DNA of 64,000 nucleotides, from positions 558,001 through 622,000 of the forward strand of contig NZ_JADOVJ010000001.1 in the NCBI RefSeq assembly GCF_015752315.1, written 5' to 3'. Position 1 is the stretch's first letter, and the number at the start of each line of letters is the position of its first letter. Below the pieces are notes generated by a model. That model was not told where the DNA came from. It saw only the letters and a list, made by a program, of their open reading frames with translations, and did not search any database. The position numbers were made by a program, and so were the translations under genes. This document shows, one piece after another, positions 26,139-35,729 of this stretch. The stretch is from Nocardioides luteus. GTDB taxonomy: Bacteria; Actinomycetota; Actinomycetes; Propionibacteriales; Nocardioidaceae.

Positions 26139-27443
26139 TTGGCTGAACCCATGACCTCTCGGAATCACGTCTGCCACATCGTGCCTCCCTACCTGATGCA
26201 GCGGCTCGATCCCGGTCGTCTCGACCAGGACAACGGTTTCCGAGCCGCTCGGGCCGAGCACCTGACGAGGGTCCTCGCCGAGCTCCCTGCCCCGGAGGCG
26301 GGCAGCACCGCCGCCGAGGCCGGCGACTGGACCGTCTACTCCGCCGGCAACGGCACCGACCTTCCCGGCGACAAGGTCCGGGCCGCGGGCGAGCCGGAGT
26401 CGGGCGACGAGAGCGTCGACGAGGCCGCGGCCGGCATCACCGGCTCGTTGGCGCTCTTCGAGGAGGTCTACGGCCGCGACTCCTACGACGGGCGGGGCAT
26501 CGAGGTCGTGATGACCGTCCACTACGACCGGGACTACGCCAACGCCTTCTGGGACGGCACCCAGCTGGTCTTCGGCGACGGCGACGGCAGGGTCTTCCAG
26601 CGCTTCACCAAGGCCGTCGACGTGATCGGCCACGAGCTCTCCCACGCGGTCACCGAGCACACCGCGGGTCTCGTCTACCAGGGCCAGCCCGGTGCGCTCA
26701 ACGAGTCGATGTCGGACGTGTTCGGCTCCTGCCTGAAGCAGCGCCTCCTCGGTCAGAGCGCCGACGAGGCCGACTGGATCATCGGCGAGGGCCTCTTCAC
26801 CGAGTCGGTCCAGGGCGTCGGGCTGCGGAACATGCTCGAGCCGGGGACGGCCTATGACGACCCCGAGCTCGGCAAGGACCCGCAGCCGGCCCACATGGAC
26901 GACATCTACGACGGCACCGACGACAACGGCGGCGTCCACATCAACTCCGGCATCCCCAACCGCGCCTTCGCCCTCGCCGCCAAGGCGATCGGCGGCAACT
27001 CGTGGGACGGGGCCGGCAAGATCTGGTACGCCGCGCTCACCAACGGCGCCGTCACCACCGACACCGACTTCGCCGGGTTCGCGGCGGCCACCGTCGCCGA
27101 GGCCGGGGAGCACGCCGAGGCGGTCACGACGGCATGGTCCGAGGTCGGGGTCACCCCGGCGTCCGGCACGTCCGGGCCCGACGGTGAGGCGCCGACCGTG
27201 GTGAGGCTACGTCGCAGCGGCGGTTTCATCGGACGTACGCAGGAGGGGGTCGCCGAGCTCGCACCCGACGACGCCCAGGCGGCCACGGTGCGTGACCTGC
27301 TGGCCAACGCGACCCCGTCCAAGCCGAAGGGCGCCGACCGCTACATCTACGAGTTCGAGGTGGACGGCCGGAGAACCGTCGTGCACGAGGGAGACATGAC
27401 TCCCGAGCTGCGCGCGCTCGCCAACCGGATGCTCGAGCAGTAG
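26139..27443 (+). CDS. M4 (protealysin-type) metalloprotease fused to emfourin-like inhibitor domain
   Basis: The 434-residue protein starts with the protealysin-type propeptide text [12 protein letters not shown] and lacks a secretion signal. The thermolysin-family zinc site is complete: HELSH at 165-169 and Glu189 in NESMSD, exactly 20 residues after the second His; the [14 protein letters not shown] block follows. From about residue 347 a separate domain begins [17 protein letters not shown] and ends near [13 protein letters not shown]. That layout matches emfourin, the protein inhibitor of protealysin, normally a separate gene. TTG 26139 has GGAG 7 nt upstream; ATG 26151 is the alternative. 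The emfourin assignment is by pattern and not by alignment. Confidence 0.82.
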   Translation: MAEPMTSRNHVCHIVPPYLMQRLDPGRLDQDNGFRAARAEHLTRVLAELPAPEAGSTAAEAGDWTVYSAGNGTDLPGDKVRAAGEPESGDESVDEAAAGITGSLALFEEVYGRDSYDGRGIEVVMTVHYDRDYANAFWDGTQLVFGDGDGRVFQRFTKAVDVIGHELSHAVTEHTAGLVYQGQPGALNESMSDVFGSCLKQRLLGQSADEADWIIGEGLFTESVQGVGLRNMLEPGTAYDDPELGKDPQPAHMDDIYDGTDDNGGVHINSGIPNRAFALAAKAIGGNSWDGAGKIWYAALTNGAVTTDTDFAGFAAATVAEAGEHAEAVTTAWSEVGVTPASGTSGPDGEAPTVVRLRRSGGFIGRTQEGVAELAPDDAQAATVRDLLANATPSKPKGADRYIYEFEVDGRRTVVHEGDMTPELRALANRMLEQ

Positions 27444-27453
27444 ACCGGAGGAG

Positions 27454-28146
27454 CTACTCGCCGAGGGCCTGGTTGAGGGCCGCCTCGACGTGCACGGTGA
27501 TGGCGTCGAGGATGGGTACGTCGACGTCGCTGGGCCGCACCAGGAGGCTGAGTTCGGAGGCACCGAGGATGACGCCGTCGGACCCGGCGTCCCACAACTC
27601 GTGGACGACCTCGAGGACCCGCTTGCGCGACCCGGACACCACGTTCCGGTGGACGAGCTCCTCGTAGATGATCGAGTCGAGCAGCTCCACGTGGAGGGTG
27701 TCGGGCAGGTTCACGTCGACGCCGTGGTCGGAGATCCGCTGCGCGAAGAAGTCGTTCTCCACGGTGTAGCGGGTGGCGAGGAAGCCGGCCTTCGTGATGC
27801 CCAGCTCCTTGGCCTTGGCGGCGAGCACGTCGGCCAGGTGCAGCACGGGTACGTCGACGGCTGCCGCGACCTCGTCGTAGACCTTGTGGAAGGTGGTGGT
27901 GCACAGCAGGATGAAGTCGGCGCCACCGGCCACGACGCTGCGGGCGGAGGCGACGAGGATCTCGGCGACCTGGTCCCAGGCCTCCTTCTCCTGCAGCGCC
28001 GTCAGCTCAGCCAGGTCGACGGAGGCCAGCACGATCTTGGCGGAGTGAAGACCGCCGAGCCGCTCCTGGACACCCTTGTTGAGTCCCTCGTAGTAAGCGG
28101 CTGTGCTTTCCCAGCTCATGCCGCCGATGAGTCCGATCGTCTGCAC
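27454..28146 (-). CDS. Aspartate/glutamate racemase family protein lacking second catalytic Cys
   Basis: The 230-residue protein starts MQTIGLIGGMSWEST, as in the RacX/YgeA branch. The first catalytic cysteine is present as Cys82 in LLCTTTFHKV. At the usual second site, GCTE in active racemases, the sequence reads GASEL, with Ala196 replacing Cys. Two-base racemisation should therefore fail, although one-sided reactions or a binding role remain possible; some relatives also vary at one site. It converges on the M4 protease gene and has a palindrome resembling a DasR site upstream. Confidence 0.8.
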   Translation of the reverse strand: MQTIGLIGGMSWESTAAYYEGLNKGVQERLGGLHSAKIVLASVDLAELTALQEKEAWDQVAEILVASARSVVAGGADFILLCTTTFHKVYDEVAAAVDVPVLHLADVLAAKAKELGITKAGFLATRYTVENDFFAQRISDHGVDVNLPDTLHVELLDSIIYEELVHRNVVSGSRKRVLEVVHELWDAGSDGVILGASELSLLVRPSDVDVPILDAITVHVEAALNQALGE

Positions 28147-28194
28147 GCATCGAGTGTGACACCGTCGGCTGCCGCGTACTGAATCCTCGGCGCC

Positions 28195-28224
28195 CCTCTG
28201 GCCTGGTCCAGACCAGGTCAGAGG
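28195..28224. promoter_or_regulatory. Extended palindrome with DasR/NagR-like core
   Basis: CCTCTGGCCTGGTC and GACCAGGTCAGAGG form 14-bp arms (one mismatch) around CA. The core TGGTCCAGACCA differs at one base from TGGTCTAGACCA, the core of the GntR/HutC-type DasR sites. It lies about 50 bp upstream of the racemase-family start and just downstream of the SDR stop, so it could also be a hairpin. Confidence 0.4.
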
Positions 28225-28266
28225 CCGGATCCGTGGCTGGATCGGGGATCGGATCGGGGGTCGGGT

Positions 28267-29010
28267 TCAGCTCTCGCGGTGCACCTTGTGCGGGGCGGCC
28301 TGGGCACGCGGCTTGATGACCAGCTCGTCGATGTTGACGTGAGCCGGGCGGGTGGCCATCCAGACGATCGCGTCGGCGATGTCCTCGGCCACCAGCGGGT
28401 CCGCGACGCCCCGGTAGACGGCGTCGGCGGCGGCCTGGTCGCCCCCGAGGCGTACGAGCGAGAACTCCTCGGTCTGCACCATGCCCGGCGCGATCTCCAT
28501 GATCCGGACCGGCTTGTCGACGATCTCCAGGCGCAGCGCCTCGGTGACCGCACGGGTGCCGAACTTCGCCGCGTTGTAGCCCGCCCCGCCCTCGTAGGCA
28601 CGCCGGCCCGCGATCGAGCCGACGTTGATGACCGCGCCCGCTCCGGAGGCGATCAGTGCCGGGAGCAGCGCCTTGGTCACCCGGGTCAGGCCGATCACGT
28701 TGACCTCGAACATCGCCTGCCACTTGGCCAGATCGGCCTCGGCCACCTGGTCCACGCCGAAGGCGCCGCCGGCGTTGTTGACCAGCAGGTCGAGACGGTC
28801 ACCGACCGCTTCGGCCAGCGCGGCGACGGACTCGTCGGAGGTGACGTCGGTCGCCACCGCGGTGCCGCCGATCTCCGCGGCCAGGGCCTCGATCCGGTCG
28901 GTCCGGCGAGCGGCGAGGAAGACGTGGTAGCCCTCCTTGGCGAGCTGGCGGGCGGTGGCGGCGCCGATCCCGCTCGAGGCACCGGTGACGACAGCGTTCT
29001 TGGAGGACAT
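28267..29010 (-). CDS. Short-chain dehydrogenase/reductase
   Basis: A 247-residue classical SDR: cofactor motif [13 protein letters not shown] at residues 7-19, LLVNNAGG near 80, and the catalytic Ser with YNAAK (Tyr and Lys) near 147-151. Arginine after the first strand (AARRTDR) favours NADP(H). The branch resembles the YdfG-type serine/3-hydroxy acid dehydrogenases. The ATG at 29010 is preceded on the minus strand by a weak site; an upstream extension of 57 codons is not conserved. Substrate unknown. Confidence 0.85.
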   Translation of the reverse strand: MSSKNAVVTGASSGIGAATARQLAKEGYHVFLAARRTDRIEALAAEIGGTAVATDVTSDESVAALAEAVGDRLDLLVNNAGGAFGVDQVAEADLAKWQAMFEVNVIGLTRVTKALLPALIASGAGAVINVGSIAGRRAYEGGAGYNAAKFGTRAVTEALRLEIVDKPVRIMEIAPGMVQTEEFSLVRLGGDQAAADAVYRGVADPLVAEDIADAIVWMATRPAHVNIDELVIKPRAQAAPHKVHRES

Positions 29011-29068
29011 GCAGCCATTCTCTCGTGGGTCGCTCGACATTGGGTACCGGGTCCCACGATCGAAGATG

Positions 29069-29086
29069 ATTCCCGCCGCGGGGAAT
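29069..29086. promoter_or_regulatory. Dyad between SDR gene and mshA
   Basis: ATTCCC (29069-29074) and GGGAAT (29081-29086) form a perfect 6-bp dyad with a 6-bp spacer in the 136-bp divergent region. A -10-like CATATT follows at 29094-29099. Only a candidate site. Confidence 0.3.
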
Positions 29087-29146
29087 GATGTCCCATATTC
29101 GCGTGTTGGAAGATGCGACCGAGGGCGTTCACAAGAAGGGGCAGGC

Positions 29147-30403
29147 ATGATCCACCGCGTGGCGATGGTCAGTCTGCACACCTCTCCGCTGGATCAGCCC
29201 GGCACCGGCGACGCCGGCGGCATGAACGTCTACGTCCTCGAGCTCTCCCGGCGGCTGGCCACGCAGGGCATCGCGGTCGACATCTTCACGCGCGCGACCT
29301 CCTCGCGTCTGCCGCAGGTCGTGGAGGCGTACGACGGGGTGGCGGTCCACCACGTCCACGCCGGTCCCTTCGAGGGGCTCGCCAAGGGCGATCTTCCCGG
29401 TCAGCTGTGCACGTTCGCGCGCGAGGTGCTCCGCGCCGAGGCGTCCAACCCGCCGGGCTACTTCGACGCCGTGCACTCCCACTACTGGCTCTCCGGCCAG
29501 GTCGGGGCGCTCTCCCGTGACCGCTGGGGTGTGCCGCTGGTCCACTCCATGCACACGATGGCCAAGGTCAAGAACGAGGCGCTCGCCGAGGGTGACAGCC
29601 CCGAGCCCGAGGCCCGGGTGATCGGCGAGGAGCAGGTCGTCGAGGCCGCCGACATGCTGATCGCCAACACCGATCTCGAGGCCAAGCAGCTGATCAACAT
29701 GTACGACGCCGAGCCCGGTCGCGTCGCCGTCGTGCATCCCGGGGTCGACCTGCGAGTCTTCCGTCCGCGCGGGCGGGCCGCCGCGCGTGCCGCGCTCGGG
29801 CTCCCTGCCCGGGCCCACGTGCTCCTCTTCGCCGGTCGGATCCAGCCGCTCAAGGCCCCCGACGTACTCCTGCGGGCGGCCGCGGTCATGCTCGCCCGCG
29901 ACCCGTCGCTGCGTCGCAACCTCGTCGTCCCGATCGTCGGCGGCCCTTCCGGCTCCGGTCTGGAGCACCCGACCGGGCTGGCCGATCTCGCCGCTGAGCT
30001 GGGGATATCCGACGTGGTCCGGTTCGTCCCGCCGGTGCGCCAGGACGAGCTCGCGCTGTGGTACTCCGCCGCCTCCGTCGTCGCCGTCCCCTCCTACAAC
30101 GAGTCCTTCGGTCTGGTCGCCGTCGAGGCCCAGGCCTGCGGCACCCCCGTCGTCGCGGCCGCAGTCGGCGGTCTGACCACCGCGGTGCACCACGGCCGCA
30201 GCGGGCTCCTGGTCGACGGGCACGACCCGGCCCAGTGGGCCGACGCCCTCACCAACGCCGTCATCTCCCACTCGCGCTGGTCCGCGCTCGCCGACGGCGC
30301 CCGCGAACACGCCCAGGACTTCTCCTGGGATCTCACCGCACGCAATACGCTCGAGGTCTACGAAGAGGCCAAGATGCTGATGCGTGAGGAGCTGACTGCA
30401 TGA
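29147..30403 (+). CDS. mshA: Mycothiol glycosyltransferase MshA
   Basis: The 418-residue GT4 enzyme shows the MshA N-terminus [20 protein letters not shown] and [15 protein letters not shown], the [11 protein letters not shown] block, and the GT-B EX7E-type motif in [20 protein letters not shown]. It joins UDP-GlcNAc to inositol 1-phosphate in the first committed step of mycothiol synthesis. ATG 29147 gives the family N-terminus. Its stop overlaps the next gene by ATGA, a pairing also seen in other actinobacteria. Confidence 0.95.
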   Translation: MIHRVAMVSLHTSPLDQPGTGDAGGMNVYVLELSRRLATQGIAVDIFTRATSSRLPQVVEAYDGVAVHHVHAGPFEGLAKGDLPGQLCTFAREVLRAEASNPPGYFDAVHSHYWLSGQVGALSRDRWGVPLVHSMHTMAKVKNEALAEGDSPEPEARVIGEEQVVEAADMLIANTDLEAKQLINMYDAEPGRVAVVHPGVDLRVFRPRGRAAARAALGLPARAHVLLFAGRIQPLKAPDVLLRAAAVMLARDPSLRRNLVVPIVGGPSGSGLEHPTGLADLAAELGISDVVRFVPPVRQDELALWYSAASVVAVPSYNESFGLVAVEAQACGTPVVAAAVGGLTTAVHHGRSGLLVDGHDPAQWADALTNAVISHSRWSALADGAREHAQDFSWDLTARNTLEVYEEAKMLMREELTA

Positions 30404-30930
30404 CTGCGGATACGCGGACGGACCTGGACGAGGTCGTACGCGGCTGGCTGAAGTCCAACGACCTGACCTGGGACGAGACGGCCCTGCCGAGCGGGGACCT
30501 GGTGTTCTCGTTCTCGCTCCCGGGCGAGCGCAAGCTGCAGACGCCGGTCCGGCTCGACCTGGGGCAGCACGCGTTGGGTGTGCATGCCTTCGTCTGTCGC
30601 CGTCCCGACGAGAACTTCGAGACCGTCTACCGCTGGCTGCTCGAGCGCAACCTGCGGCTCTACGGGGTCGCCTTCGGGCTCGACCGGCTCGGCGACATCT
30701 ACCTCGACGGCCGGCTGCCGCTGGCGATGGTCGAGGCCGGTGAGCTCGACCGGTTGCTCGGCTCGGTCCTGACGTACGCGGACGAGTCCTTCAACACCAT
30801 CCTCGAGCTCGGCTTCGCCTCCTCGATCCGCAAGGAGTGGGAGTGGCGCAAGCTGCGCGGTGAGTCCACCGCCAACCTCGAGGCGTTCCGGGGCTGGCTC
30901 GAGGCTGGCGAGGACGAGGCGAAGGACTAG
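30400..30930 (+). CDS. YbjN domain protein downstream of mshA
   Basis: A 176-residue protein of the YbjN (type III secretion chaperone-like) family, with [22 protein letters not shown] and the [21 protein letters not shown] block. The gene commonly follows mshA in actinobacteria, and here it is translationally coupled to it (ATGA). Function is unknown; a role tied to mycothiol is suggested only by this association. Its TAG stop shares the palindrome CTAG with the stop of the convergent EamA gene. Confidence 0.8.
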   Translation: MTADTRTDLDEVVRGWLKSNDLTWDETALPSGDLVFSFSLPGERKLQTPVRLDLGQHALGVHAFVCRRPDENFETVYRWLLERNLRLYGVAFGLDRLGDIYLDGRLPLAMVEAGELDRLLGSVLTYADESFNTILELGFASSIRKEWEWRKLRGESTANLEAFRGWLEAGEDEAKD

Positions 30931-31829
30931 CGCGGCTGGCGGCGGGTGATCAGCACACCCGCGATGCACATCGCGCCACCGACGAAGGCGAGCGCCGGCG
31001 GCACCTCGCCGAGCACCAGCCACGCCATCAGCGCGGTGATGAACGGCACCAGGAACGTCGACTGTGCGAACTTGCCGGCGTCGGAGTGCGAGAGCGCATA
31101 GGCCCAGGTCACGAATGCCAGTGCGCTCGGGAACAGGCCGAGGTAGACGATCCAGCCGATGTTGCCGAGGCTGATGTCGGGGATCGTGGTGGCCAGCTCG
31201 AGCGACCAGGGCAGGCAGATGACGAGGCCGGCCACGGCGTACCAGAACGTCAGGAGCAGCGCGCTCATCGTCGGCAGCAGCTTCTTCTGCGTCAGCACCC
31301 CGACCGCGAAGGTCAGTGCCGCGACCAGGGAGAGGATGACGCCGATCCAGTCGCCGGTGTCGCCGTTGGCCGAGGCGCGCCCGATCAGGACGACGCCTGC
31401 GAACCCGACGCCGGTCCCGATCAGGATCCAGCGATGGATGCGCTCCTTGAGGACGAGCCCGACCAGGAGCGCGACCACGATCGGTCCGACCTGGATGATC
31501 AGCGCGGCGGTGGCGGCGTCGATGCGCCGCTCCGACTCGTTGAGCGCGAGGTTGTAGATGCCCAGCCACGACGCGCCGCCGAGCGCGATCAGCGGCCACT
31601 CCTTCTTGGTCGGCAGCCGGAACCCACCTTTCAGGGCGAGGTAGGCACCGAGCGCCGCGACCATCACGATCAGCCGGCCCAGCGACAGGCTCCCCGGAGG
31701 GACGGTGTCACCCAGGTGCCGGATCCCGACGAACGCCGACGCCCACAGCACCAGCGTGACCCCGCAGGCCACCAGCGGCTTCCAGAGCGGTGTCGTCGTG
31801 GCGGGGGCCGGTTCGATCGTCGTCGTCAC
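30927..31829 (-). CDS. EamA/DMT superfamily transporter
   Basis: The 300-residue membrane protein has ten predicted helices in two EamA repeats: the first includes GIYNLALNESERRIDAATAALI, the second ends in MAWLVLGEVPPALAFVGGA. Charged glutamates in the LNESE and LGEVP segments are typical of drug/metabolite exporters of the RhtA/YdcZ-like type. Substrate cannot be predicted. It lies alone between the YbjN gene and a large inverted repeat. Confidence 0.85.
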   Translation of the reverse strand: MTTTIEPAPATTTPLWKPLVACGVTLVLWASAFVGIRHLGDTVPPGSLSLGRLIVMVAALGAYLALKGGFRLPTKKEWPLIALGGASWLGIYNLALNESERRIDAATAALIIQVGPIVVALLVGLVLKERIHRWILIGTGVGFAGVVLIGRASANGDTGDWIGVILSLVAALTFAVGVLTQKKLLPTMSALLLTFWYAVAGLVICLPWSLELATTIPDISLGNIGWIVYLGLFPSALAFVTWAYALSHSDAGKFAQSTFLVPFITALMAWLVLGEVPPALAFVGGAMCIAGVLITRRQPR

Positions 31830-31932
31830 GGTAAAAGGCTAGAGACACCTACGCATTCGAGCGAGCGGATATCAGCCAACGATGTCCGACATCCCGCCAT
31901 CTCGTCGCCGCCGAATCGGTAGTTCTGTCGCG

Positions 31933-31990
31933 CGAGTCCGTAGTTGTGGGCGACGAAGGTCTACTTTCGTCGCCCACAACTACCGACTCG
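31933..31990. repeat. 25-bp inverted repeat in intergenic region
   Basis: The left arm 31933-31957 and right arm 31966-31990 are complementary at 24 of 25 positions; the inner 18 bp (starting GTAGTTGTGGGCGACGAA) are perfect. The loop is 8 nt. It lies in the 191-bp gap between the GlxA-type gene's 3' end and the EamA start. No T-run follows on either strand, so it looks more like an extragenic palindromic repeat than a standard terminator. A partial extra copy of the arm end (GGTAGTT) lies upstream near 31918. Confidence 0.85.
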
Positions 31991-32020
31991 GCCTCCAAAA
32001 GTGCGGACTCGCCCGGGGTG

Positions 32021-33004
32021 TCAGCCGCGGAAGGTTCGTCTGTACGCCGTGGGGGTGATGCCGAGGGCGGCGTGGAAGTGGAGGCGGAGGGACTGGGCGG
32101 TGTTGAGTCCGCAGCGGGCGGCGACCTGCTCCATGCTCAGGTCGGTGGTCTCCAGCAGCGTGCGGGCGAGCTCGATGCGCTGGCGCTGGAGCCAGCGGCC
32201 GGGGGAGTCGCCGGTCTCGTCGCGGAACCGCCTGGTGAAGGTACGCACCGACATCGACACCTGGGACGCCATCGCCTCCAGGGTGAGCGGCTGGTCGAGG
32301 TGAGCGAGCGCCCAGGCGGTCGCCGCCGAGATGCCGGCGTCGCCCGGGGCAGGTGCGGGGTGGCGGATGAACTGGGCCTGGCCGCCGTCGCGGTGGGGAG
32401 GTACGACCGTTACCCGGGCGACGCGGTTGGCGACCGCGGCGCCGTGGTCGCTGCGTACGACATGCAGGCAGAGGTCCACGCCGGAGGCCACGCCGGCGGA
32501 GGTGAGGATGTCGCCGTCGTCGACGAAGAGTACGTCAGGGTCCAGCCTGACCTGCGGAAACAGAGCTCGGAAGTCGTCGGTGTGTGCCCAGTGGGTGGTC
32601 GCGGGACGGCCGTCGAGGAGACCTGCGGCGGCGAGTGCGAAGGCGCCGGTGCAGATCGACATGATCCGGGTGCCGGGCCGGATCATGTCGAGCGCCTCCT
32701 TCAGCGGCGCCGTCAGCACGCCGTCCGACACCGTCGGGTAGTCACGGCCGAACTTCGGGATCACCACGGTGTCGGCCTCGGCGAGGGCCTCCGGCCCGTG
32801 CGGAGCGAGGACGACCATGTCGGAGTCCGACTGCACGGGCCCTGGGCCGTCGGTGGTGCAGGTGACGACCTCGTAGAGCAGCCGGTCCCGGCTGTCGCGA
32901 GCCTTGCCGAAGATCCGGTGCGGGATGCCGACCTCGAACGGGATGAACCCGTCCTGGATCAGCACCGCGACCCGGTGCGGAGATGGAACCCATTCGTCGC
33001 CCAT
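32021..33004 (-). CDS. GlxA family AraC-type regulator with DJ-1/PfpI domain
   Basis: The 327-residue protein joins an N-terminal DJ-1/PfpI-like domain (about residues 10-185; the nucleophile-elbow region reads SICTGAFALAAAGLLDG with a Cys) to two C-terminal AraC helix-turn-helices (MSVRTFTRRFRDETGDSPGRW and GLNTAQSLRLHFHAALG). Related proteins control arginine, betaine or nitrogen metabolism. The gene is divergent from an MFS transporter with 71 bp between starts, which makes that transporter a plausible target. Confidence 0.88.
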   Translation of the reverse strand: MGDEWVPSPHRVAVLIQDGFIPFEVGIPHRIFGKARDSRDRLLYEVVTCTTDGPGPVQSDSDMVVLAPHGPEALAEADTVVIPKFGRDYPTVSDGVLTAPLKEALDMIRPGTRIMSICTGAFALAAAGLLDGRPATTHWAHTDDFRALFPQVRLDPDVLFVDDGDILTSAGVASGVDLCLHVVRSDHGAAVANRVARVTVVPPHRDGGQAQFIRHPAPAPGDAGISAATAWALAHLDQPLTLEAMASQVSMSVRTFTRRFRDETGDSPGRWLQRQRIELARTLLETTDLSMEQVAARCGLNTAQSLRLHFHAALGITPTAYRRTFRG

Positions 33005-33075
33005 GGCTGGATCTTATCGATAGATGTCAATCAGGCCACTGTCAGTCCGGGCGCGCACTCGGGAAAATCATCTCC

Positions 33076-34362
33076 ATGACCCAGACGACGACCCCGCCGC
33101 CTGTCGGCCGTACCTCCGCGCGCCGTCCGCGCATCCACCCCGCCTGGTGGGTGGCCGGCATCGCCTTCGTGACCATCGTCGGCGCCGCCGCCTTCACCGC
33201 GGCACCTGGCCTCCTGGTCGGTCCGCTGCACGAGGAGTTCGGCTGGTCGCGCGGCACGATCGGGGCCGGGATCACGCTGCAGCTCGCGCTCTACGGCCTG
33301 ACCGCCCCGTTCGCCGCAGCGCTGATGGACCGCTTCGGGATCCGCCCGGTGGTGGCCGTCGCGCTCACCATGATCACCCTCGGCTCGCTCGGGACCGTCT
33401 GGATGAGCGAGTCGTGGCAGTTCGTCCTCGGCTGGGGCGTCCTCGTCGGTGGTGGCAGCGGCTGCATGGCGCTCGCCTTCGGTGCCACGATCACCACCCG
33501 CTGGTTCGACAAGCGGCAGGGCCTGGTCAGCGGCCTGCTGACGGCTGGTGGCGCCTCGGGACAGCTGATCTTCCTGCCGGTGCTGGCGGTGCTGATCGGG
33601 GAGTTCGGCTGGCGGGCCGCCTCGGTCACGATCGCTCTCGTCGCCGCCGTCATCCCGTTCGTGCTCCTGCTGCTCCGCGACTACCCGGCCGACGTCGGCC
33701 TGGCGCCCTACGGAGCCTCGCAGATCGTGCCGCGGCCCGCGCCCGCGACCGGCGCCGCGCTACGGACCGTGCGCGTGCTCGGGATGGCGATGCGTACGAA
33801 GGCCTTCTGGCTCCTCGCCGGCGCCTTCGCGATCTGCGGAATCACCACGAACGGGCTGATCAGGACCCACTTCGTGCCCGCCGCCCACGACCACGGGATG
33901 GCCACGGTCGCGGCCGCCTCGCTGCTCGCCGTGATCGGCATCTTCGACGTTGCCGGGACGATCTTCTCCGGCTGGCTCACCGACCGCTTCAACCCGGTGG
34001 TGCTGCTCGGCGTCTACTACTCGCTGCGCGGCATCTCGCTGATCTTCCTGCCGATGCTGCTGGCGCCCGAGGTGCACATCCCGATGGTGTTCTTCATCGT
34101 CTTCTACGGCCTCGACTGGGTCGCCACCGTGCCGCCCACGCTCGCACTGTGCCGCGAGGTCTGGCCCGAGGACGCCCCGATCGTCTTCGGCTGGGTCCTC
34201 GCCTCCCACCAGGTCGGCGCCGGCCTGGTCGCCTGGGTCGGCGGCGTCGTCCGCGATGTCACGGGCTCCTACGACCTGGTCTGGTACGCCGCCGGCGCGC
34301 TGTGCGCCGCCGCCGCGCTGATGTCGCTGGTGGTGCCGCGCGAGCCGATGGGCCAGGCGTAG
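33076..34362 (+). CDS. MFS transporter
   Basis: A 428-residue major facilitator with twelve predicted helices. The inter-helix 2-3 motif appears as ALMDRFGIRPVV, and the equivalent in the second half as SGWLTDRFNPVVLLG. The pattern is close to the OFA/monocarboxylate-type branch (for example the N-terminal GWSRGTIGAGITL). ATG 33076 gives a short cytoplasmic N-terminus; no ribosome site supports the longer extension. It is divergent from a GlxA-type regulator. Confidence 0.85.
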   Translation: MTQTTTPPPVGRTSARRPRIHPAWWVAGIAFVTIVGAAAFTAAPGLLVGPLHEEFGWSRGTIGAGITLQLALYGLTAPFAAALMDRFGIRPVVAVALTMITLGSLGTVWMSESWQFVLGWGVLVGGGSGCMALAFGATITTRWFDKRQGLVSGLLTAGGASGQLIFLPVLAVLIGEFGWRAASVTIALVAAVIPFVLLLLRDYPADVGLAPYGASQIVPRPAPATGAALRTVRVLGMAMRTKAFWLLAGAFAICGITTNGLIRTHFVPAAHDHGMATVAAASLLAVIGIFDVAGTIFSGWLTDRFNPVVLLGVYYSLRGISLIFLPMLLAPEVHIPMVFFIVFYGLDWVATVPPTLALCREVWPEDAPIVFGWVLASHQVGAGLVAWVGGVVRDVTGSYDLVWYAAGALCAAAALMSLVVPREPMGQA

Positions 34363-34367
34363 CGGAC

Positions 34368-35657
34368 TCACCCGCCAGCGCACTCGTCGCTGTCGCCGCC
34401 GGAGTAGCAGACATGCGCGCCGGGGGACGGCTCAGGATCGACCCGCTCGGAGGTGGGCCGCTCGGGGGAGGGCCGCTGCCAGTCGATCGCGGGCACGGCG
34501 AACAGAACTGCGCTCACCGCGACGATCAATGCGACGACCAGGTGTGAGATCACTCCGGCCACCGAGCGTCGAAGGACTGCCATCCCGAGCGCTCCCAGCG
34601 ACGCCAGCGCCATCAGGACGAGGACGACCCGGTAGGCAACCACGTTCTCGGCCGAAGGTGGCCCGCAGTATCCGTCGCCCGCGAAGCAGAAGTAGGACAT
34701 GAAGACGTTCGCCAGGGCAATGAGGACGAGGACCACCGAGAATCCGACGAGCAGGATCTCGACCCAGGGGAGTGGGCTGCTGGGCACCGGCTCGTCCTCC
34801 GCTTGCACATCCGCCTTCTCGACCTCGTCCACCGAGGCCGCGCTCGAGCCTGCCCGGCGGTCGAAGGCGAGGCGTACGACGACGACCACGAGTGCGATCA
34901 CGACCGACCACGCGAGGAGAGGGACCTGGTGGACACCGGGTGTCGTGAAGATCTGGGACGCGTACGCGAGGAACTCCCCGACCAACACGTCCGGATGCGC
35001 CTCGATGCCGTATCCAGGCCGGATCATCGGCCCGATCGCGGTGAGGGCGATGATGACCGTCTGGACCATCCACACCCCGGCCAGCACGAATGGCCAGGTC
35101 AGGAGGGCGAGCAGTCCGCGTGGTCCGCGTCCGACGCTCAGCACGAGCACGCCGGCCAGGACTGGAACCGTCAGCCAGGCCCACCAGTACGTCGACGACG
35201 TGGGCGGCACGACCTGGCCGAACCAGCTGTACGCGGCGCCGCCCAGCGGAGCGAGAGCGAGACCGCGCAGCCACGACGGGCCGAGCGCGGCAACCAGTCC
35301 GAGAGCGACTGCCACGACCGTGACGAGCACGGTGATCAGCTGCAGCGCCCAGAGCACGAGCTCGAGGTAGACGCCTCGCTCGCCCAGCACACGGATGGTC
35401 GCGAGAGCGATCAGAGCGACCCCACCGATCGCGGCAGCGATTGCCGCCGCCGGCCGGTCGCGCCGGACCGCGGCCGCAGCGCCGCCGAGCGTACCGGCGA
35501 CGATGGCGACAGCGACCAGCTCGCCCATGGCCGCGGCATCGAACGGTGATGCGTCTGGAAGGACGCCGGGCAGGAAGCCGACGAGCCAGGCGAGCGCCGA
35601 GAGCAGGACGATCGCGATCACCGGGATCGTGGGCGTTCGGGGGTTGGAGGGGGTCAC
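34368..35657 (-). CDS. Hypothetical multi-pass membrane protein
   Basis: A 429-residue protein with about ten hydrophobic segments (for example IPVIAIVLLSALAWLVGFLP, WVEILLVGFSVVLVLIALAN). An acidic cytoplasmic linker near residues 275-300 (DEVEKADVQAEDEPVP) separates two membrane halves. The C-terminal tail is proline-rich and holds two cysteines (HVCYSGGDSDECAGG), and a loop has CFAGDGYCGPP, so a disulfide on the outer face is possible. GTG 35657 is favoured by AGGA 7 nt upstream. I recognise no family. Confidence 0.65.
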   Translation of the reverse strand: MTPSNPRTPTIPVIAIVLLSALAWLVGFLPGVLPDASPFDAAAMGELVAVAIVAGTLGGAAAAVRRDRPAAAIAAAIGGVALIALATIRVLGERGVYLELVLWALQLITVLVTVVAVALGLVAALGPSWLRGLALAPLGGAAYSWFGQVVPPTSSTYWWAWLTVPVLAGVLVLSVGRGPRGLLALLTWPFVLAGVWMVQTVIIALTAIGPMIRPGYGIEAHPDVLVGEFLAYASQIFTTPGVHQVPLLAWSVVIALVVVVVRLAFDRRAGSSAASVDEVEKADVQAEDEPVPSSPLPWVEILLVGFSVVLVLIALANVFMSYFCFAGDGYCGPPSAENVVAYRVVLVLMALASLGALGMAVLRRSVAGVISHLVVALIVAVSAVLFAVPAIDWQRPSPERPTSERVDPEPSPGAHVCYSGGDSDECAGG

Positions 35658-35729
35658 ATGCGAATCCTGCAGGTAAAACCACGCGCGGCACATGAGTTCG
35701 GACGCTCAACCGGGTACGCGTAAATAGAT

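Noticed and set aside
28225..28266. Tandem GGATCGG-like units after the SDR gene
   Set aside because: Only about four imperfect short units in high-GC sequence; not convincing as a microsatellite or binding array.
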